Origin: Streptomyces sp. NBC_00250
GTDB lineage: Bacteria; Actinomycetota; Actinomycetes; Streptomycetales; Streptomycetaceae
Direction: 5' to 3'
Length of the DNA stretch: 64,000 nt
Assembly: GCF_036192275.1 (NCBI RefSeq)
Contig: NZ_CP108088.1
Coordinates: 3,659,501-3,723,500 of the forward strand
Shown: positions 24,875 through 33,456 of the stretch, in pieces
Numbering within the stretch: the first letter of the stretch is position 1
Layout of the letters: each line of letters opens with the position of its first letter
Translations under genes and position numbers: made by a program
Notes under the pieces: generated by a model
The model's input: only the letters and a program-made list of their open reading frames with translations
Database searches by the model: none
What the model was told of the DNA's origin: nothing

Positions 24875-26092
24875 ATGACCACTGCCACAGCCCCGGCGCC
24901 CCCACCTGCCCCGCACCCCCTGCGCACCCGCTCCTTCCGGCTGCTCTTCACCGGCCGCACCCTCTCCCTCCTCGGCGACGCGGCGATCCCCGCCGCCCTC
25001 GCCCTCGCCGTCCTGGAGGCCACCGGCTCCACCACGGCACTCGCCCTGGTCCTCGGCTGCGCAATGGTCCCCAAGCTGCTCCTGCTGCCCCTCGGCGGCG
25101 TGGTCGGCGACCGCTTCGACGCCCGCACGGTCGCCCTCACCACCGATCTCGTGCGCTGCGGCACCCAGCTGCTCGTCGGGATCCAACTCCTCGGCGGTAC
25201 ACCGAGCCTGGCCGTCCTCGCCGTCGCCGAGGCACTCGGCGGCGCCGCCGGGGCCTTCGCGATGCCGACCGACTCCCCCCTGGTGAAGGGAACGGTGGCG
25301 GCCGAGTCGCTGCACCGGGCCAACGCGGCGATGAGCGTCGCCCGCAGCGCCACCCGGCTCGGCGGTCCCGCACTCGCGGGCACCCTGGTCCTGACCGTGG
25401 GGCCGGGCTGGGCGTTCGTCCTCGACGCGGCGACCTTCGCCGTCAGCGCGCTGATCCTGACGGCGGTACGGGTGAAGCGGGTGCCGATCCCGCGCCGCTC
25501 GCTCCGCGCCGACCTCGCCGAGGGCTGGCAGGAGGTCCGCTCCCGGGACTGGTACTGGACCAGCCTGATCGGCCACAGCGCCTGGAACGGCGCCGCGGCC
25601 GTCCTGATGACCCTCGGCCCCGCCGTCGCCGTGCAGCGGCTCGGCGGCGGCACCACCTGGGTCGTCCTGCTCCAGGTCGGCGCCGTCGGCTACCTCCTCG
25701 GGGCCCTGCTCGCCGACCGGGTCACCCCCCGGCGCCCGGTCCTCACGGCGAACCTCGGGCTCGCCACGTACGCCCTGCCGCTGATCCTGCTCGCGGTCGC
25801 CGCGCCCGCGCCCCTGACGATCGCGGCCTACGGGCTCGCACAGGCCGGGCTCGGCTTCCTCTCCCCCGTGTGGGACACCGCCGTCCAACGAGCGGTCCCC
25901 GCCCACGCGCTGGCCCGGGTCACCTCGTACGACTGGCTGCTCTCCCTCGCCGCCATGCCCCTGGGCTACACACTGGCCCCGCTCGCGGCCTCGACCTGGG
26001 GCCCCGAGGTGCCGCTCCTCGTGGCGGCCGTGCTCGTGGGCGGCTGCTGCGCCGCGACGGCGCTCGTGCCGGGGGTCCGGCGCCAGAGGTGA
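24875..26092 (+). CDS. MFS family efflux transporter
   Basis: A 405-aa membrane protein with about 12 transmembrane segments. RTRSFRLLFTGRTLSLLGDAAIPAALALAVLEATGS opens it, and PLGGVVGDRFDARTVALTTD is the typical MFS loop 2-3 motif. It probably exports a drug or metabolite sensed by the divergent MarR protein. The start is ATG 24875, set by a leaderless promoter; an upstream TTG at 24866 lies within seven bases of the -10 and is less likely. Confidence 0.87.
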   Translation: MTTATAPAPPPAPHPLRTRSFRLLFTGRTLSLLGDAAIPAALALAVLEATGSTTALALVLGCAMVPKLLLLPLGGVVGDRFDARTVALTTDLVRCGTQLLVGIQLLGGTPSLAVLAVAEALGGAAGAFAMPTDSPLVKGTVAAESLHRANAAMSVARSATRLGGPALAGTLVLTVGPGWAFVLDAATFAVSALILTAVRVKRVPIPRRSLRADLAEGWQEVRSRDWYWTSLIGHSAWNGAAAVLMTLGPAVAVQRLGGGTTWVVLLQVGAVGYLLGALLADRVTPRRPVLTANLGLATYALPLILLAVAAPAPLTIAAYGLAQAGLGFLSPVWDTAVQRAVPAHALARVTSYDWLLSLAAMPLGYTLAPLAASTWGPEVPLLVAAVLVGGCCAATALVPGVRRQR

Positions 26093-26128
26093 GCGTCGCT
26101 GTCGGTGGGGTCCTCTACCGTCGTGGGC

Positions 26129-27160
26129 ATGGCGGGGAACACGACGGAAGACCCTGGAGCGGCCATGGAGCCGCTCGGCACCCTGGACGCGCGGGGCCGC
26201 CGGGAGCGGGCGCTCGCACTCCACCTGCGGGCGTGCCGCGGCACGGAGCGCGGGGTGGACGCGGCCCTCGCCGAGCTGTCGGCGCAGGAGTTGGACTGGA
26301 GCACCGAGGAATCGGACGTGCTCCTCGCACGGCTCGTGGGGAAGGACGCGAAGGTCGCACCGCACGAACTCCAGGCCGCTTTCCGGACCTTGGTGCCGAT
26401 CGCGCTCGCGGCGGCCGAGCAGGCCGAGGAGTTCGACCGGGCCCGGCTGGGCTCGCTGCGACGGACGGCCGAGTCGTCGCCCGCCCTGCGGGGTGACGCG
26501 GGCGCGGCGCTACGGGACCGGATGGACGCCCTGCTGCGGCGGGAGCCGCCGTTCGTGCCCGGCAGACTCCCCCACCATCTCCTCGACGGGCTCGACGCGT
26601 ACGGCCCGGCGATGCGCGCCGCGCACGCGGAGCTGCTCACGGGTGCGGGCGTACCGCCCTTCCTCGGGCACTGCGCCCTCCTCGACAGGACGCGTCCCAC
26701 GCGGACGTGGCGCCGGCGGGCGGCGGTCCTGCTCACGGAGGCCGCGCGGGGGGACGAGGTGGTGCGGCGCCTCCTCGAAGGCATCTCCACGCAGCCCGAG
26801 CACCGTATGAGCGACCTCGACCCCTTGGTCATGGCCACCCGGGGCATCGCGGGGAGCACCAACACGTCCCTCGTGCGCGGCCTGCTCCGGACGGCGCCCG
26901 ACATCGACGCCGACTGGGTCGTCCCGCTCGTGGGGGCCGTCGCACTGCACGCGGGCACCGGCCCGGACGGCTCCGGAGGGTCCTGCCGCAGCAGGCCCCT
27001 GGCCACCGCGGCCGTCGCGGCCCTCGGTGACGCGTGCGGGGGTGCCCGGGGCGAGGAGGCCGCGCGATGGCTCGGCCGGCTGTCGGGGACGGTACGCAAC
27101 CGCCCGGTCGTCAAGGAGATCACCGAGGCCCTGGAGAGCCTCGCCGCCTCCCCCGACTGA
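26129..27160 (+). CDS. Hypothetical helical protein
   Basis: A 343-aa soluble, Ala/Leu/Arg-rich protein of unknown function. It has no catalytic motif or membrane segment and resembles helical-repeat proteins in composition (HEAT-like by eye). I set the start at ATG 26129 because TACCGT lies exactly seven bases upstream; a GTG/ATG further up would precede the promoter. A 13-bp hairpin follows. Confidence 0.68.
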   Translation: MAGNTTEDPGAAMEPLGTLDARGRRERALALHLRACRGTERGVDAALAELSAQELDWSTEESDVLLARLVGKDAKVAPHELQAAFRTLVPIALAAAEQAEEFDRARLGSLRRTAESSPALRGDAGAALRDRMDALLRREPPFVPGRLPHHLLDGLDAYGPAMRAAHAELLTGAGVPPFLGHCALLDRTRPTRTWRRRAAVLLTEAARGDEVVRRLLEGISTQPEHRMSDLDPLVMATRGIAGSTNTSLVRGLLRTAPDIDADWVVPLVGAVALHAGTGPDGSGGSCRSRPLATAAVAALGDACGGARGEEAARWLGRLSGTVRNRPVVKEITEALESLAASPD

Positions 27161-27206
27161 TCGCCCGGACACCCACAGCGGCCCCGGCCCTGTCACCAGC
27201 CAGGGG

Positions 27207-27243
27207 GGTGTCTTGTCGAGCCCGGCCTGATCGACAAGACACC
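27207..27243. terminator. Bidirectional terminator, 13-bp perfect stem
   Basis: Arms 27207-27219 and 27231-27243 are exact reverse complements with an 11-base loop. It separates the convergent hypothetical and alpha/beta-hydrolase genes. Confidence 0.85.
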
Positions 27244-27269
27244 GCCGGGCGGGACCTTCCGGACGCGGC

Positions 27270-28040
27270 CTAGCGGCTCGCCGTCTCCGTCAGGAAGGTG
27301 ACGAGCAGGCGGGCGGTCTCCTCCGGGCGTTCCAGGGCCGGGAGGTGCCCGGCCCAGTCGAGGTCGACGCGGTGGGCGGCGGGCAGGACGCGGGTGAGGG
27401 TGTCGGCGATCGCCCGGAAGTCGGGGAGGTCGTGGGCTCCGACGGCGACGAGGGCCGGGACCTCGATCCCGGCGAGGTCGTCCGTGGTGACCCCGGCGTC
27501 GACGGGGGCGAACTCCTCGGGGGCGGGGAGCTGGACGTCGAAGGCGCGCCGCTGCATCTCCCGGACGAGGGCGCGGGCCTCGGGTCCGGCCTCGGGGCCG
27601 AGCCAGGTGTCGACGTTGAGCTCGACGGCGGCGTCGAGGTCGCCCCCGTCGAGCATGTCGTCCTCGCGCGCGCCCCAGGCCCGCAGTTCCTCGCCGGGCT
27701 CGAAGTCGGGGATGCCGGAGGCGAGCAGGGCGAGGGCGGAGACATGACCGGGGTGGCGGACGGCGAGTTCGAGGGCGACCTCGCCGCCGAAGGAGGAACC
27801 GACGACGGCGGCCCGCTCGACGCCGAGGTGGTCGAGGAGGTCGCGGACGTCGTCGGCGTGGGTGTGCGGGGCGTCGACGGGGGTGTCCCCGAAGCCTCGG
27901 AGGTCGCAGCGGACGACCCGGTGTCCGGCCTCGGCGAGGGCGTGGAACTGCCCCTCCCACATCCGGCGGTCGCAGACCCCGGAGTGCAGCAGGAGGACGG
28001 TCGAGGGGCCGTTGCCGGCCACGTCGTGGGAGAGCGTCAT
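27270..28040 (-). CDS. Alpha/beta-fold hydrolase
   Basis: A 256-aa cytoplasmic hydrolase. It has the oxyanion-loop region LLLHSGVCDRRMW, the nucleophile elbow GSSFGG, a late acid region (VGAHDLPDF) and the catalytic His in DWAGHLPALERPEE. Substrate unknown (ester, lactone or epoxide). The start is ATG 28040, with TAGGGT exactly seven bases upstream (leaderless). It diverges from the DoxX-like operon. Confidence 0.87.
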   Translation of the reverse strand: MTLSHDVAGNGPSTVLLLHSGVCDRRMWEGQFHALAEAGHRVVRCDLRGFGDTPVDAPHTHADDVRDLLDHLGVERAAVVGSSFGGEVALELAVRHPGHVSALALLASGIPDFEPGEELRAWGAREDDMLDGGDLDAAVELNVDTWLGPEAGPEARALVREMQRRAFDVQLPAPEEFAPVDAGVTTDDLAGIEVPALVAVGAHDLPDFRAIADTLTRVLPAAHRVDLDWAGHLPALERPEETARLLVTFLTETASR

Positions 28041-28106
28041 CCGCCCGACCCTAGGCGGCGGGGCGGGTGGTGGCCAGCCGGTTTCCGTCGGACCTCCACA
28101 AGCGAC

Positions 28107-28164
28107 TTGAACACGTTCAAAGAGAGGTCTACAGTCATGACCGCCAGCTTTTGAACGCGTTCAA
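28107..28164 (+). promoter_or_regulatory. Promoter with two TTGAACnCGTTCAA operators
   Basis: The promoter is TTGAAC (28107-28112), a 17-base spacer and TACAGT (28130-28135). Operator 1 (28107-28120) starts exactly at the -35. Operator 2 (28151-28164, a perfect 14-bp palindrome) lies in the leader just before the ribosome site GGGAGG. The 44-base centre spacing is about four helical turns. The TetR gene in the same operon is the likely ligand. Confidence 0.78.
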
Positions 28165-28177
28165 GGGAGGGTGGGGC

Positions 28178-28612
28178 ATGGACCTCACTGTCGTCGCGTA
28201 CATCGTCTATCTGCTGATCAGCGTGGCCCTGACCATCTGGGTCGCACGCACCCTCAGCCGCAACGGAAGGATCTTCCTCGCGGACGTCCTGCACGGGAAC
28301 GAGAAGCTCGCCGAAGCGGTCAACCACCTCCTGGTGGTCGGCTTCTACCTCGTCAACTTCGGCTTCGTCGCCCTCTACCTGGGCCAGGACGACACCGTCC
28401 TCGACGCCCGCGCACTCTTCGAGGCGCTCTCGGTGAAGCTCGGCGTCGTGCTGCTCGTCCTCGGCGTGATGCACCTGGGCAACGTCTACGTCCTCAACAA
28501 GATCCGACGCCGCGGCGTCATGGAGCGCGAGCAGGTGCCGCCGGTCGGCCCGCAGGGCTGGACGCAGACCCCGAAGGCCGGGCCCTGGGCCCCGCCCGCA
28601 CCCCAGGGCTGA
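28178..28612 (+). CDS. Small multi-pass membrane protein of a TetR-controlled operon
   Basis: A 144-aa protein with three to four hydrophobic segments (VVAYIVYLLISVALTIWVARTL, LLVVGFYLVNFGFVALYLG, VKLGVVLLVLGVMHLGNVYVLNKI) and a Pro/Gln tail. It resembles DoxX-like membrane proteins in size only; the family is not certain. ATG 28178 is nine bases after GGAGG; reading frames that begin further upstream run through the operators and are spurious. First gene of the operon with the DCC protein and TetR regulator. Confidence 0.78.
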   Translation: MDLTVVAYIVYLLISVALTIWVARTLSRNGRIFLADVLHGNEKLAEAVNHLLVVGFYLVNFGFVALYLGQDDTVLDARALFEALSVKLGVVLLVLGVMHLGNVYVLNKIRRRGVMEREQVPPVGPQGWTQTPKAGPWAPPAPQG

Positions 28613-28619
28613 GCCCGCC

Positions 28620-29039
28620 GTGCCGACCCCCGTGGGACGACTGACCGTGCTGTACGACGCCGACTGCCCGCTCTGCGTGCACCTCAGGCACTGGCTGCTG
28701 CGCCAGCGGCAGCTCGTCCCGCTCGACCTCGTACCGGCCGGGTCCCAGGAGGCCAGGCGCCGCTTCCCGGCCCTCGACCACGCCGCGACCCTGCGGGAGA
28801 TCACCGTGGTCGGGGACCGGGGCCAGGTCTACCGGGAGACCTCCGCCTGGATCGCCTGCCTCTGGGCGCTGGCCGACCACCGGGCCAAGGCCCACTGGCT
28901 GGCCACGCCCGCCGGGCAGCCCTTCGCCCGGATGACCGTGCTCACGGCGGCGAAGTGGCGCGCGGCCCTCAAGGGACCGGGGCAGGAGGACGGGTCCTGC
29001 GCGGACGGGCGCTGCGAGGTGCCCGGTCCGCCCGGTTAG
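28620..29039 (+). CDS. DCC family thiol-disulfide oxidoreductase (DUF393)
   Basis: A 139-aa protein with the DCC motif near the N-terminus: TVLYDADCPLCVHLRHWLLRQ. The two cysteines, three residues apart, are the putative redox pair. The C-terminus has a further GSCADGRCEV pair. GTG 28620 starts eight bases after the upstream stop. Such genes often accompany DoxX-like membrane proteins and may handle thiol stress. The stop codon TAG doubles as part of a TAGGCT -10 for the TetR gene. Confidence 0.87.
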   Translation: MPTPVGRLTVLYDADCPLCVHLRHWLLRQRQLVPLDLVPAGSQEARRRFPALDHAATLREITVVGDRGQVYRETSAWIACLWALADHRAKAHWLATPAGQPFARMTVLTAAKWRAALKGPGQEDGSCADGRCEVPGPPG

Positions 29040-29049
29040 GCTCGGCTCT

Positions 29050-29823
29050 GTGAAGGACGTGAAGGAAGAGACGAAGGCCGACGAGAAGAAGGCCCCCAAG
29101 AGCGAGCAGACCCGCACGCTCATCCTCGAAACCGCGCTCCGGCTGTTCAAGGAGCGCGGTTACGACAAGACGACGATGCGGGCCATCGCCCAGGAGGCCG
29201 GGGTCTCCGTCGGGAACGCGTACTACTACTTCTCGTCCAAGGAGCACCTCGTCCAGGGCTTCTACGACCGGATCGCCGAGGAACACCAGGCGGCCGTCGA
29301 GCCCATCCTGACCGGCGGCGAGAAGGACCTCACGGCCCGGATCAAGGGGGTCTACCTCGGCTGGCTCGACATCGCGGGGCCGTACCACGAGTTCGCGTCC
29401 CAGTTCTTCAAGAACGCCGCCGACCCGGACAGCCCGCTCAGCCCCTTCTCGCCCGAATCGGAGGGCCCGCGCGAGGCGGCGATCGAGGTCCACCGGCGGG
29501 TCATCTCCGGCGCCTCGGTGAAGGTCGACCCCGAACTGGCCGAGGCGCTCCCGCAGTTGCTGTGGCTCCAGCAGATGGGCCTGGTCCTCTTCTGGGTGTA
29601 CGACCGCTCGGAGGGCGCGGCCAACAGCCGCCGCCTGGTCGAGCGGCTCGCACCGGTCACGGCCCGCGCGATCTCACTGTCCCGCTTCCGGATCCTGCGC
29701 CCGCTGGTCAAGGAGACGCACGAGCTGCTCTCCGACTTCATGCCGACGGCAGCGGGAATGGCGGCCTCCGGCAAGCCCAAGAAGAGGGCCAACCCGAAGC
29801 CGCCGGAGTCGGATTCGGAGTAG
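29050..29823 (+). CDS. TetR-family regulator
   Basis: A 257-aa regulator. The HTH reads RTLILETALRLFKERGYDKTTMRAIAQEAGVSVGNAYYYFSSKEHLVQGFYDRI at about residues 20-75. The C-terminal ligand domain is long, with a basic tail. It probably binds the TTGAACnCGTTCAA palindromes at the head of its operon. GTG 29050 is preceded by TAGGCT at 29037-29042, seven bases upstream, so it may also be made from its own leaderless promoter. Confidence 0.9.
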   Translation: MKDVKEETKADEKKAPKSEQTRTLILETALRLFKERGYDKTTMRAIAQEAGVSVGNAYYYFSSKEHLVQGFYDRIAEEHQAAVEPILTGGEKDLTARIKGVYLGWLDIAGPYHEFASQFFKNAADPDSPLSPFSPESEGPREAAIEVHRRVISGASVKVDPELAEALPQLLWLQQMGLVLFWVYDRSEGAANSRRLVERLAPVTARAISLSRFRILRPLVKETHELLSDFMPTAAGMAASGKPKKRANPKPPESDSE

Positions 29824-29842
29824 AAGCAGGAGCAGGAGCCGG

Positions 29843-29864
29843 AGACCTCGTAACGGCGAGGTCT
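29843..29864. terminator. Short bidirectional hairpin
   Basis: AGACCTCG (29843-29850) pairs with CGAGGTCT (29857-29864) between the convergent TetR gene and the peptide-binding protein gene. Its right arm touches the latter's stop codon. Confidence 0.65.
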
Positions 29865-31416
29865 AGATCCAGCTCAGCTCCCACAGGCGCCAGATGCCCG
29901 TACCGTCCGTCAGGTACTGGGAGCCGGCGACCGCCTCCGTCGCGAGGACGTAGTCCTTCTTCTGCCACAGCGGGACGAGCGGCACGTCGTGCGCGACCTC
30001 GCTCTGGATCTCCTTGAAGTCGGAGGTCGCCCGGGAGCGGTCGCTGAACTGCTGCGTCGAGGCGATCAGGGAGTCGATCCGCTTGCTGGAGAACCCGTTG
30101 TGCAGCGTGTTCTCGGTGCCGACGAGCGGCGCGGTGAAGCTGTCGGAGTCGGGGAAGTCGGGGAGCCAGCCGACGGTGTACGCGTCGTAGGTGCCCTTCG
30201 CGTACGCCTTCTGGAACTCCGTCCACTTGACCTCGACGGCCTCGACATCGAAGAGGCCGGTCTCCTCCAGCTGTCGCTTGATCTCGGCGGTCTCGGCGCC
30301 GTAGGTGGCGTCCGCGCGGTAGCCGAAGCTGAACTTGACCGGGGTCTTGATGCCGGCTTCCTTCAGGAGCTTCTTCGCCTTCTTGGCGTTCGGCTCGGGA
30401 TCGGCGTCGTAGAACGCGGTGCTGTGCCCGACGAAGCCCTGCGGGATGAGGGAGTACAGCGGCTCGACCGTGCCCTTGTAGGCGCCGGTGGTGATCGCCG
30501 GCCGGTCGAGGACCGCGGCGACGGCCTGCCGTACGGCCTTGTCGGCCATGGGCGAGCCGGGCCGGACGTTGAAGTTGAGGTTGCGGATCTCGGCGCTCTC
30601 CGCCTCGGTGACCCGCGTCCCGTCGTTGGCGTCCAGGTTCGAGACGAACTCCGGCGGGAGCTGCCGGTGCGTCACCTCGACGTCCTTCGCCTTCCAGGCG
30701 TTGGCGAGGTCCGCGGACTGGGCGAAGTACTTCACCAGGACGGGTCCGCCGACCTTGGTGACGGCGCCCCGGTAGTTCGGGTTGGGCTCAAGGAGGGCGG
30801 ACTCGCCCTCCTTGTACTCCTTGAGGACGTACGGCCCCGAGCCGTCGACGGCGGAGCCCGCGCGCAGCGAATCGGCCGGGTACTGGTCCTTGTCGACGAT
30901 CGAACCGGCGCCCGTGGCCACCTTCAGCGGGAACGTGGCGTCGCGGCCGCTCAGCTGGAAGGTGACGGTACGGCCCTCGGCCGAGACGCTCTCCAGGGTC
31001 GGGAACAGGGCCTTCGGGCCGACGTCCGTCTTGATGCGCAGCATGCGCTCGAAGGAGTACTTGACGTCCTCGGCGGTGATCTTCCGCCCACTGGAGAACG
31101 AGAGGTCGTCGCGGAGCGTGCACTGGTACGTCGTGAGCTTGATGCCCACGAACTTGCAGTTCTCCGCAGCGTCCGGAACGGGAGTCGTGAACCCCGGCTT
31201 GAACGTCAGCAACGACTGGAAGACGTTGCTGTACATGGCCCAGGAACCGGCGTCGTACGCGCCGGCCGGGTCCAGTGAAGTAACCGCGTCGGTTGTGCCG
31301 ACACTGATCGGATCGGTCCGGCCGCCGTCGGAGGGCAGGAGTTGCCAGCCCCCCACTCCGGCGGCCACCAGTACTCCACAAGTGATGAGGATCCGCAGAC
31401 GGACCGTCGACCGCAT
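29863..31416 (-). CDS. ABC transporter peptide/solute-binding protein (SBP_bac_5)
   Basis: A 517-aa exported receptor of the DppA/OppA family. The N-terminus has one hydrophobic segment (LRILITCGVLVAAGVGGWQLL) with no lipobox cysteine, so it is membrane-anchored or cleaved rather than a lipoprotein, which is unusual for a Gram-positive binding protein. Family segments SVGTTDAVTSLDPAGAYD, FNVRPGSPMADKAVRQAVAAVLDRPAI and VGWLPDFPDSDSFTAPLVG are clear. No permease or ATPase genes are nearby, so it is an orphan. ATG 31416 has AAGGAAG upstream. The 193-base gap upstream is AT-richer and presumably holds its promoter. Confidence 0.88.
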   Translation of the reverse strand: MRSTVRLRILITCGVLVAAGVGGWQLLPSDGGRTDPISVGTTDAVTSLDPAGAYDAGSWAMYSNVFQSLLTFKPGFTTPVPDAAENCKFVGIKLTTYQCTLRDDLSFSSGRKITAEDVKYSFERMLRIKTDVGPKALFPTLESVSAEGRTVTFQLSGRDATFPLKVATGAGSIVDKDQYPADSLRAGSAVDGSGPYVLKEYKEGESALLEPNPNYRGAVTKVGGPVLVKYFAQSADLANAWKAKDVEVTHRQLPPEFVSNLDANDGTRVTEAESAEIRNLNFNVRPGSPMADKAVRQAVAAVLDRPAITTGAYKGTVEPLYSLIPQGFVGHSTAFYDADPEPNAKKAKKLLKEAGIKTPVKFSFGYRADATYGAETAEIKRQLEETGLFDVEAVEVKWTEFQKAYAKGTYDAYTVGWLPDFPDSDSFTAPLVGTENTLHNGFSSKRIDSLIASTQQFSDRSRATSDFKEIQSEVAHDVPLVPLWQKKDYVLATEAVAGSQYLTDGTGIWRLWELSWI

Positions 31417-31609
31417 TGCCGTGCTTCCTTTATTCGTCCACCCCAGCTGCGACGGCCCCCGGAAACGTCGCGATGGACGTCATCCCATCACACCGTTTTC
31501 ACAAGTGGAAGAGAAAACTTTCACACCACAGGTATATGTCCGGGAAATGCGAATTTAAGTCGATGAGCAGCACGTATCGGGCTCGGTGCGGGGAGTGACC
31601 TCGCCCCGA

Positions 31610-32902
31610 TTACGCCTGTTTCGAAGCGAGTTCGACGATGGTGATGTCCGAGGGGGCCCCGACCCGGACCGGCGGTCCCCAGGCGCCCGCGCCGCGCGAG
31701 ACGTACAGCTGGGTGTCTCCGTACCGTTCGAGCCCGGCGACCGTCGGATTGGCCAGTTCGGCGAGGTAGTTGCCGGGCCAGAGCTGACCGCCGTGGGTGT
31801 GGCCGGAGAGCTGGAGGTCCACGCCGTGGCGTACGGCGTCATGGACGACGATCGGCTGGTGCGCGAGGAGGACCGAGGCGCGGGCCCGGTCGCGGTCGCC
31901 GAGGGCCCGTGCGAAGTCGGGGCCCTGCCCCTCGCTCTCGCCCGCGACGTCGTCGACGCCGGCCAGGTCGAAGCCGGCGGCGATCTCCACCCGCTCGTTG
32001 CGCAGCGGGCGCAGGCCGAGCTCCCGGACGTGGTCGACCCAGGCGTCGGCGCCCGAGAAGTACTCGTGGTTGCCGGTCACGAAGAAGGAGCCGTGCCGGG
32101 CACGCAGCTCGGCGAGCGGCTCGGCGGCGGGGCCGAGGTTCTCGACGGTGCCGTCGACGAGGTCGCCGACGATCGCGATCAGATCGGGCTGGGCGGAGTT
32201 GATCGTGTCCACGATGCGCCGGGTGTGGGCGCGGCCGAGGATCGGGCCGAGGTGGATGTCGGAGACGACGGCGATCCGGTAGCCGTGCGCGGCGCGCGGG
32301 ATCTTGGCGAGCGGGACGGCGACCCGCTTGATCCGGGGACCGCGCAGGACGCCGTACGTGCCGTAGCCGACGGTTCCGACGGCGGCGGCGGCCGCGGCGC
32401 CGCCGACGACCCGGGAGACGAACAGCCGACGGGAGACGTCGGCGGGGGTGGGCGCGGGGTCCGTCCGCGGTGCCGGTCCGGCCGGCTCCTCGGGAGCGGC
32501 GGGCGCGCGCTCCGGGACCGGGACCGGCTCCGGTGCCGTGACGGGAGCCGGAGCCGTGACGGCAGCCGGAGCCGCCGTCTGCGCCCGGCGGGTGAGCCGA
32601 CGGAGCAGGAGGGGCCGGACGACCTCGCCGACGGCCAGGGCGAGCGTCACGTACAGCAGCAGCGCGAGCCACAGGAAGCCGGGCCAGGCGACCACCTGCT
32701 GGAGCGCGAACGGGGCTCCGGCACGTGACGAGGCGAGGGCCGCGAACGACAGCAGCGGCAGCACCACGACGGCGGCCGTGCCGAGGCGGCGCGGCAGGCT
32801 CCCGCGCGTCGTGACGTCGCGCACGAGGCGCCGCCACACGTACCAGTGGACCGCGCCGAGCAGCGCGAGGACCACGATCAGGACCAGCAGGAAGACGACC
32901 AC
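31610..32902 (-). CDS. Membrane-anchored metallophosphoesterase
   Basis: A 430-aa protein. About three transmembrane segments lie in residues 1-110, followed by a Pro/Ala/Glu linker (about 125-175), a Tat-like RRLFVSRVV segment with another hydrophobic stretch, and a calcineurin-like phosphoesterase domain. Metal ligands are in VVSDIHLG, VGDLVDG, GNHEY and SGHTHGGQ. The start is GTG 32902 with GAGGGGG upstream. In the uninterrupted chromosome it would follow the SCO4848-like gene by about 35 bases. The element insertion now separates it from that gene's promoter. Confidence 0.87.
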   Translation of the reverse strand: MVVFLLVLIVVLALLGAVHWYVWRRLVRDVTTRGSLPRRLGTAAVVVLPLLSFAALASSRAGAPFALQQVVAWPGFLWLALLLYVTLALAVGEVVRPLLLRRLTRRAQTAAPAAVTAPAPVTAPEPVPVPERAPAAPEEPAGPAPRTDPAPTPADVSRRLFVSRVVGGAAAAAAVGTVGYGTYGVLRGPRIKRVAVPLAKIPRAAHGYRIAVVSDIHLGPILGRAHTRRIVDTINSAQPDLIAIVGDLVDGTVENLGPAAEPLAELRARHGSFFVTGNHEYFSGADAWVDHVRELGLRPLRNERVEIAAGFDLAGVDDVAGESEGQGPDFARALGDRDRARASVLLAHQPIVVHDAVRHGVDLQLSGHTHGGQLWPGNYLAELANPTVAGLERYGDTQLYVSRGAGAWGPPVRVGAPSDITIVELASKQA

Positions 32903-32937
32903 GCCCCGGACCCCCTCTTCAGACCGCTCGCGCGGTT

Positions 32938-33120
32938 CTAACCGTTTTCGCGGCGCGCGGCACGCACCCCACGCAACCCGAGCACTCCGATCACCGTCCC
33001 CAGGACAAAGGACGTGACGGCAAGCAGCAGATGAACCCAGAAGTAGGCCGTCGGGTCGCCGGCGTCGTCGAACGCGAGGCCACTCCCGTCGTTCCACAGG
33101 TTCTTGACGAAAGTGATCCA
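32938..33120 (-). pseudogene. 3' part of SCO4848-like membrane protein gene, cut by the element
   Basis: Reading from attL leftwards it encodes WITFVKNLWNDGSGLAFDD and on through VHLLLAVTSFVLGTVIGVLGLRGVRAARRENG. This is the C-terminal two thirds of a small membrane protein whose first 25 codons lie at 47454-47380. Joined through GTGATCCA, the two parts give one uninterrupted frame. A GTG at 33135 in element DNA could restart translation of this part, but the first transmembrane helix would be lost. Confidence 0.9.
33113..33120. other. attL core
   Basis: GTGATCCA joins host sequence (ttcttgacgaaa on the left) to element sequence (tacgcaactaacc on the right). The same octamer is at 47384-47391. 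It agrees with the shared core of the phiBT1 attachment sites as I remember it. Confidence 0.88.
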
Positions 33121-33220
33121 TACGCAACTAACCACTAGCGTACAGAGACCCGGCTCCAGTCCGCCACGGTGACGGTTTGATACTGGCAGGGAACGACATG
33201 CCCACCCCGAAGGACTGCCC

Positions 33221-33454
33221 ATGAAGCTCAGCCGTCGCGTCTCCTGGTTCCTGCTGGCGTTCGGGGTGTGGTCTTGGGTGATCTGGGTGACCTTCGCAAA
33301 GAACCTTTGGAAGGACGGGAGCGGCCTCGCGTTCGACGACGCCGGCGACCCGACCGCGTACTTCTGGGTCCACCTCACCCTCGCTGTCACGTCGTTCATC
33401 CTAGGGACCGTGATCGGCGTTCTTGGGCTGCGGGGGGTCCGCGCAAACAAGTAG
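33221..33454 (+). CDS. Complete copy of the SCO4848-like membrane protein carried by the element
   Basis: A 77-aa protein with two transmembrane segments: MKLSRRVSWFLLAFGVWSWV and WVHLTLAVTSFILGTVIGVLGLRGVRANK, with KNLWKDGSGLAFDDAGDP between. It matches the reconstructed host gene product at nearly every position but is diverged at DNA level. Over the att core, host TGGATCAC is TGGGTGAC here. ATG 33221 has AAGGA eight bases upstream. It reads away from attL, 100 bases inside the element, in the opposite direction to the host gene. It presumably replaces the function lost by integration. Confidence 0.9.
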   Translation: MKLSRRVSWFLLAFGVWSWVIWVTFAKNLWKDGSGLAFDDAGDPTAYFWVHLTLAVTSFILGTVIGVLGLRGVRANK

Positions 33455-33456
33455 AA

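Noticed and set aside
22762..25656. Minus-strand 964-codon open frame
   Set aside because: Antisense to sdhB, the membrane protein and the MFS transporter; it contains no domain.
33113..33120. tRNA-type attachment site
   Set aside because: No tRNA gene is present at either junction. The target is a protein-coding gene, as expected for a phiBT1-type serine integrase.
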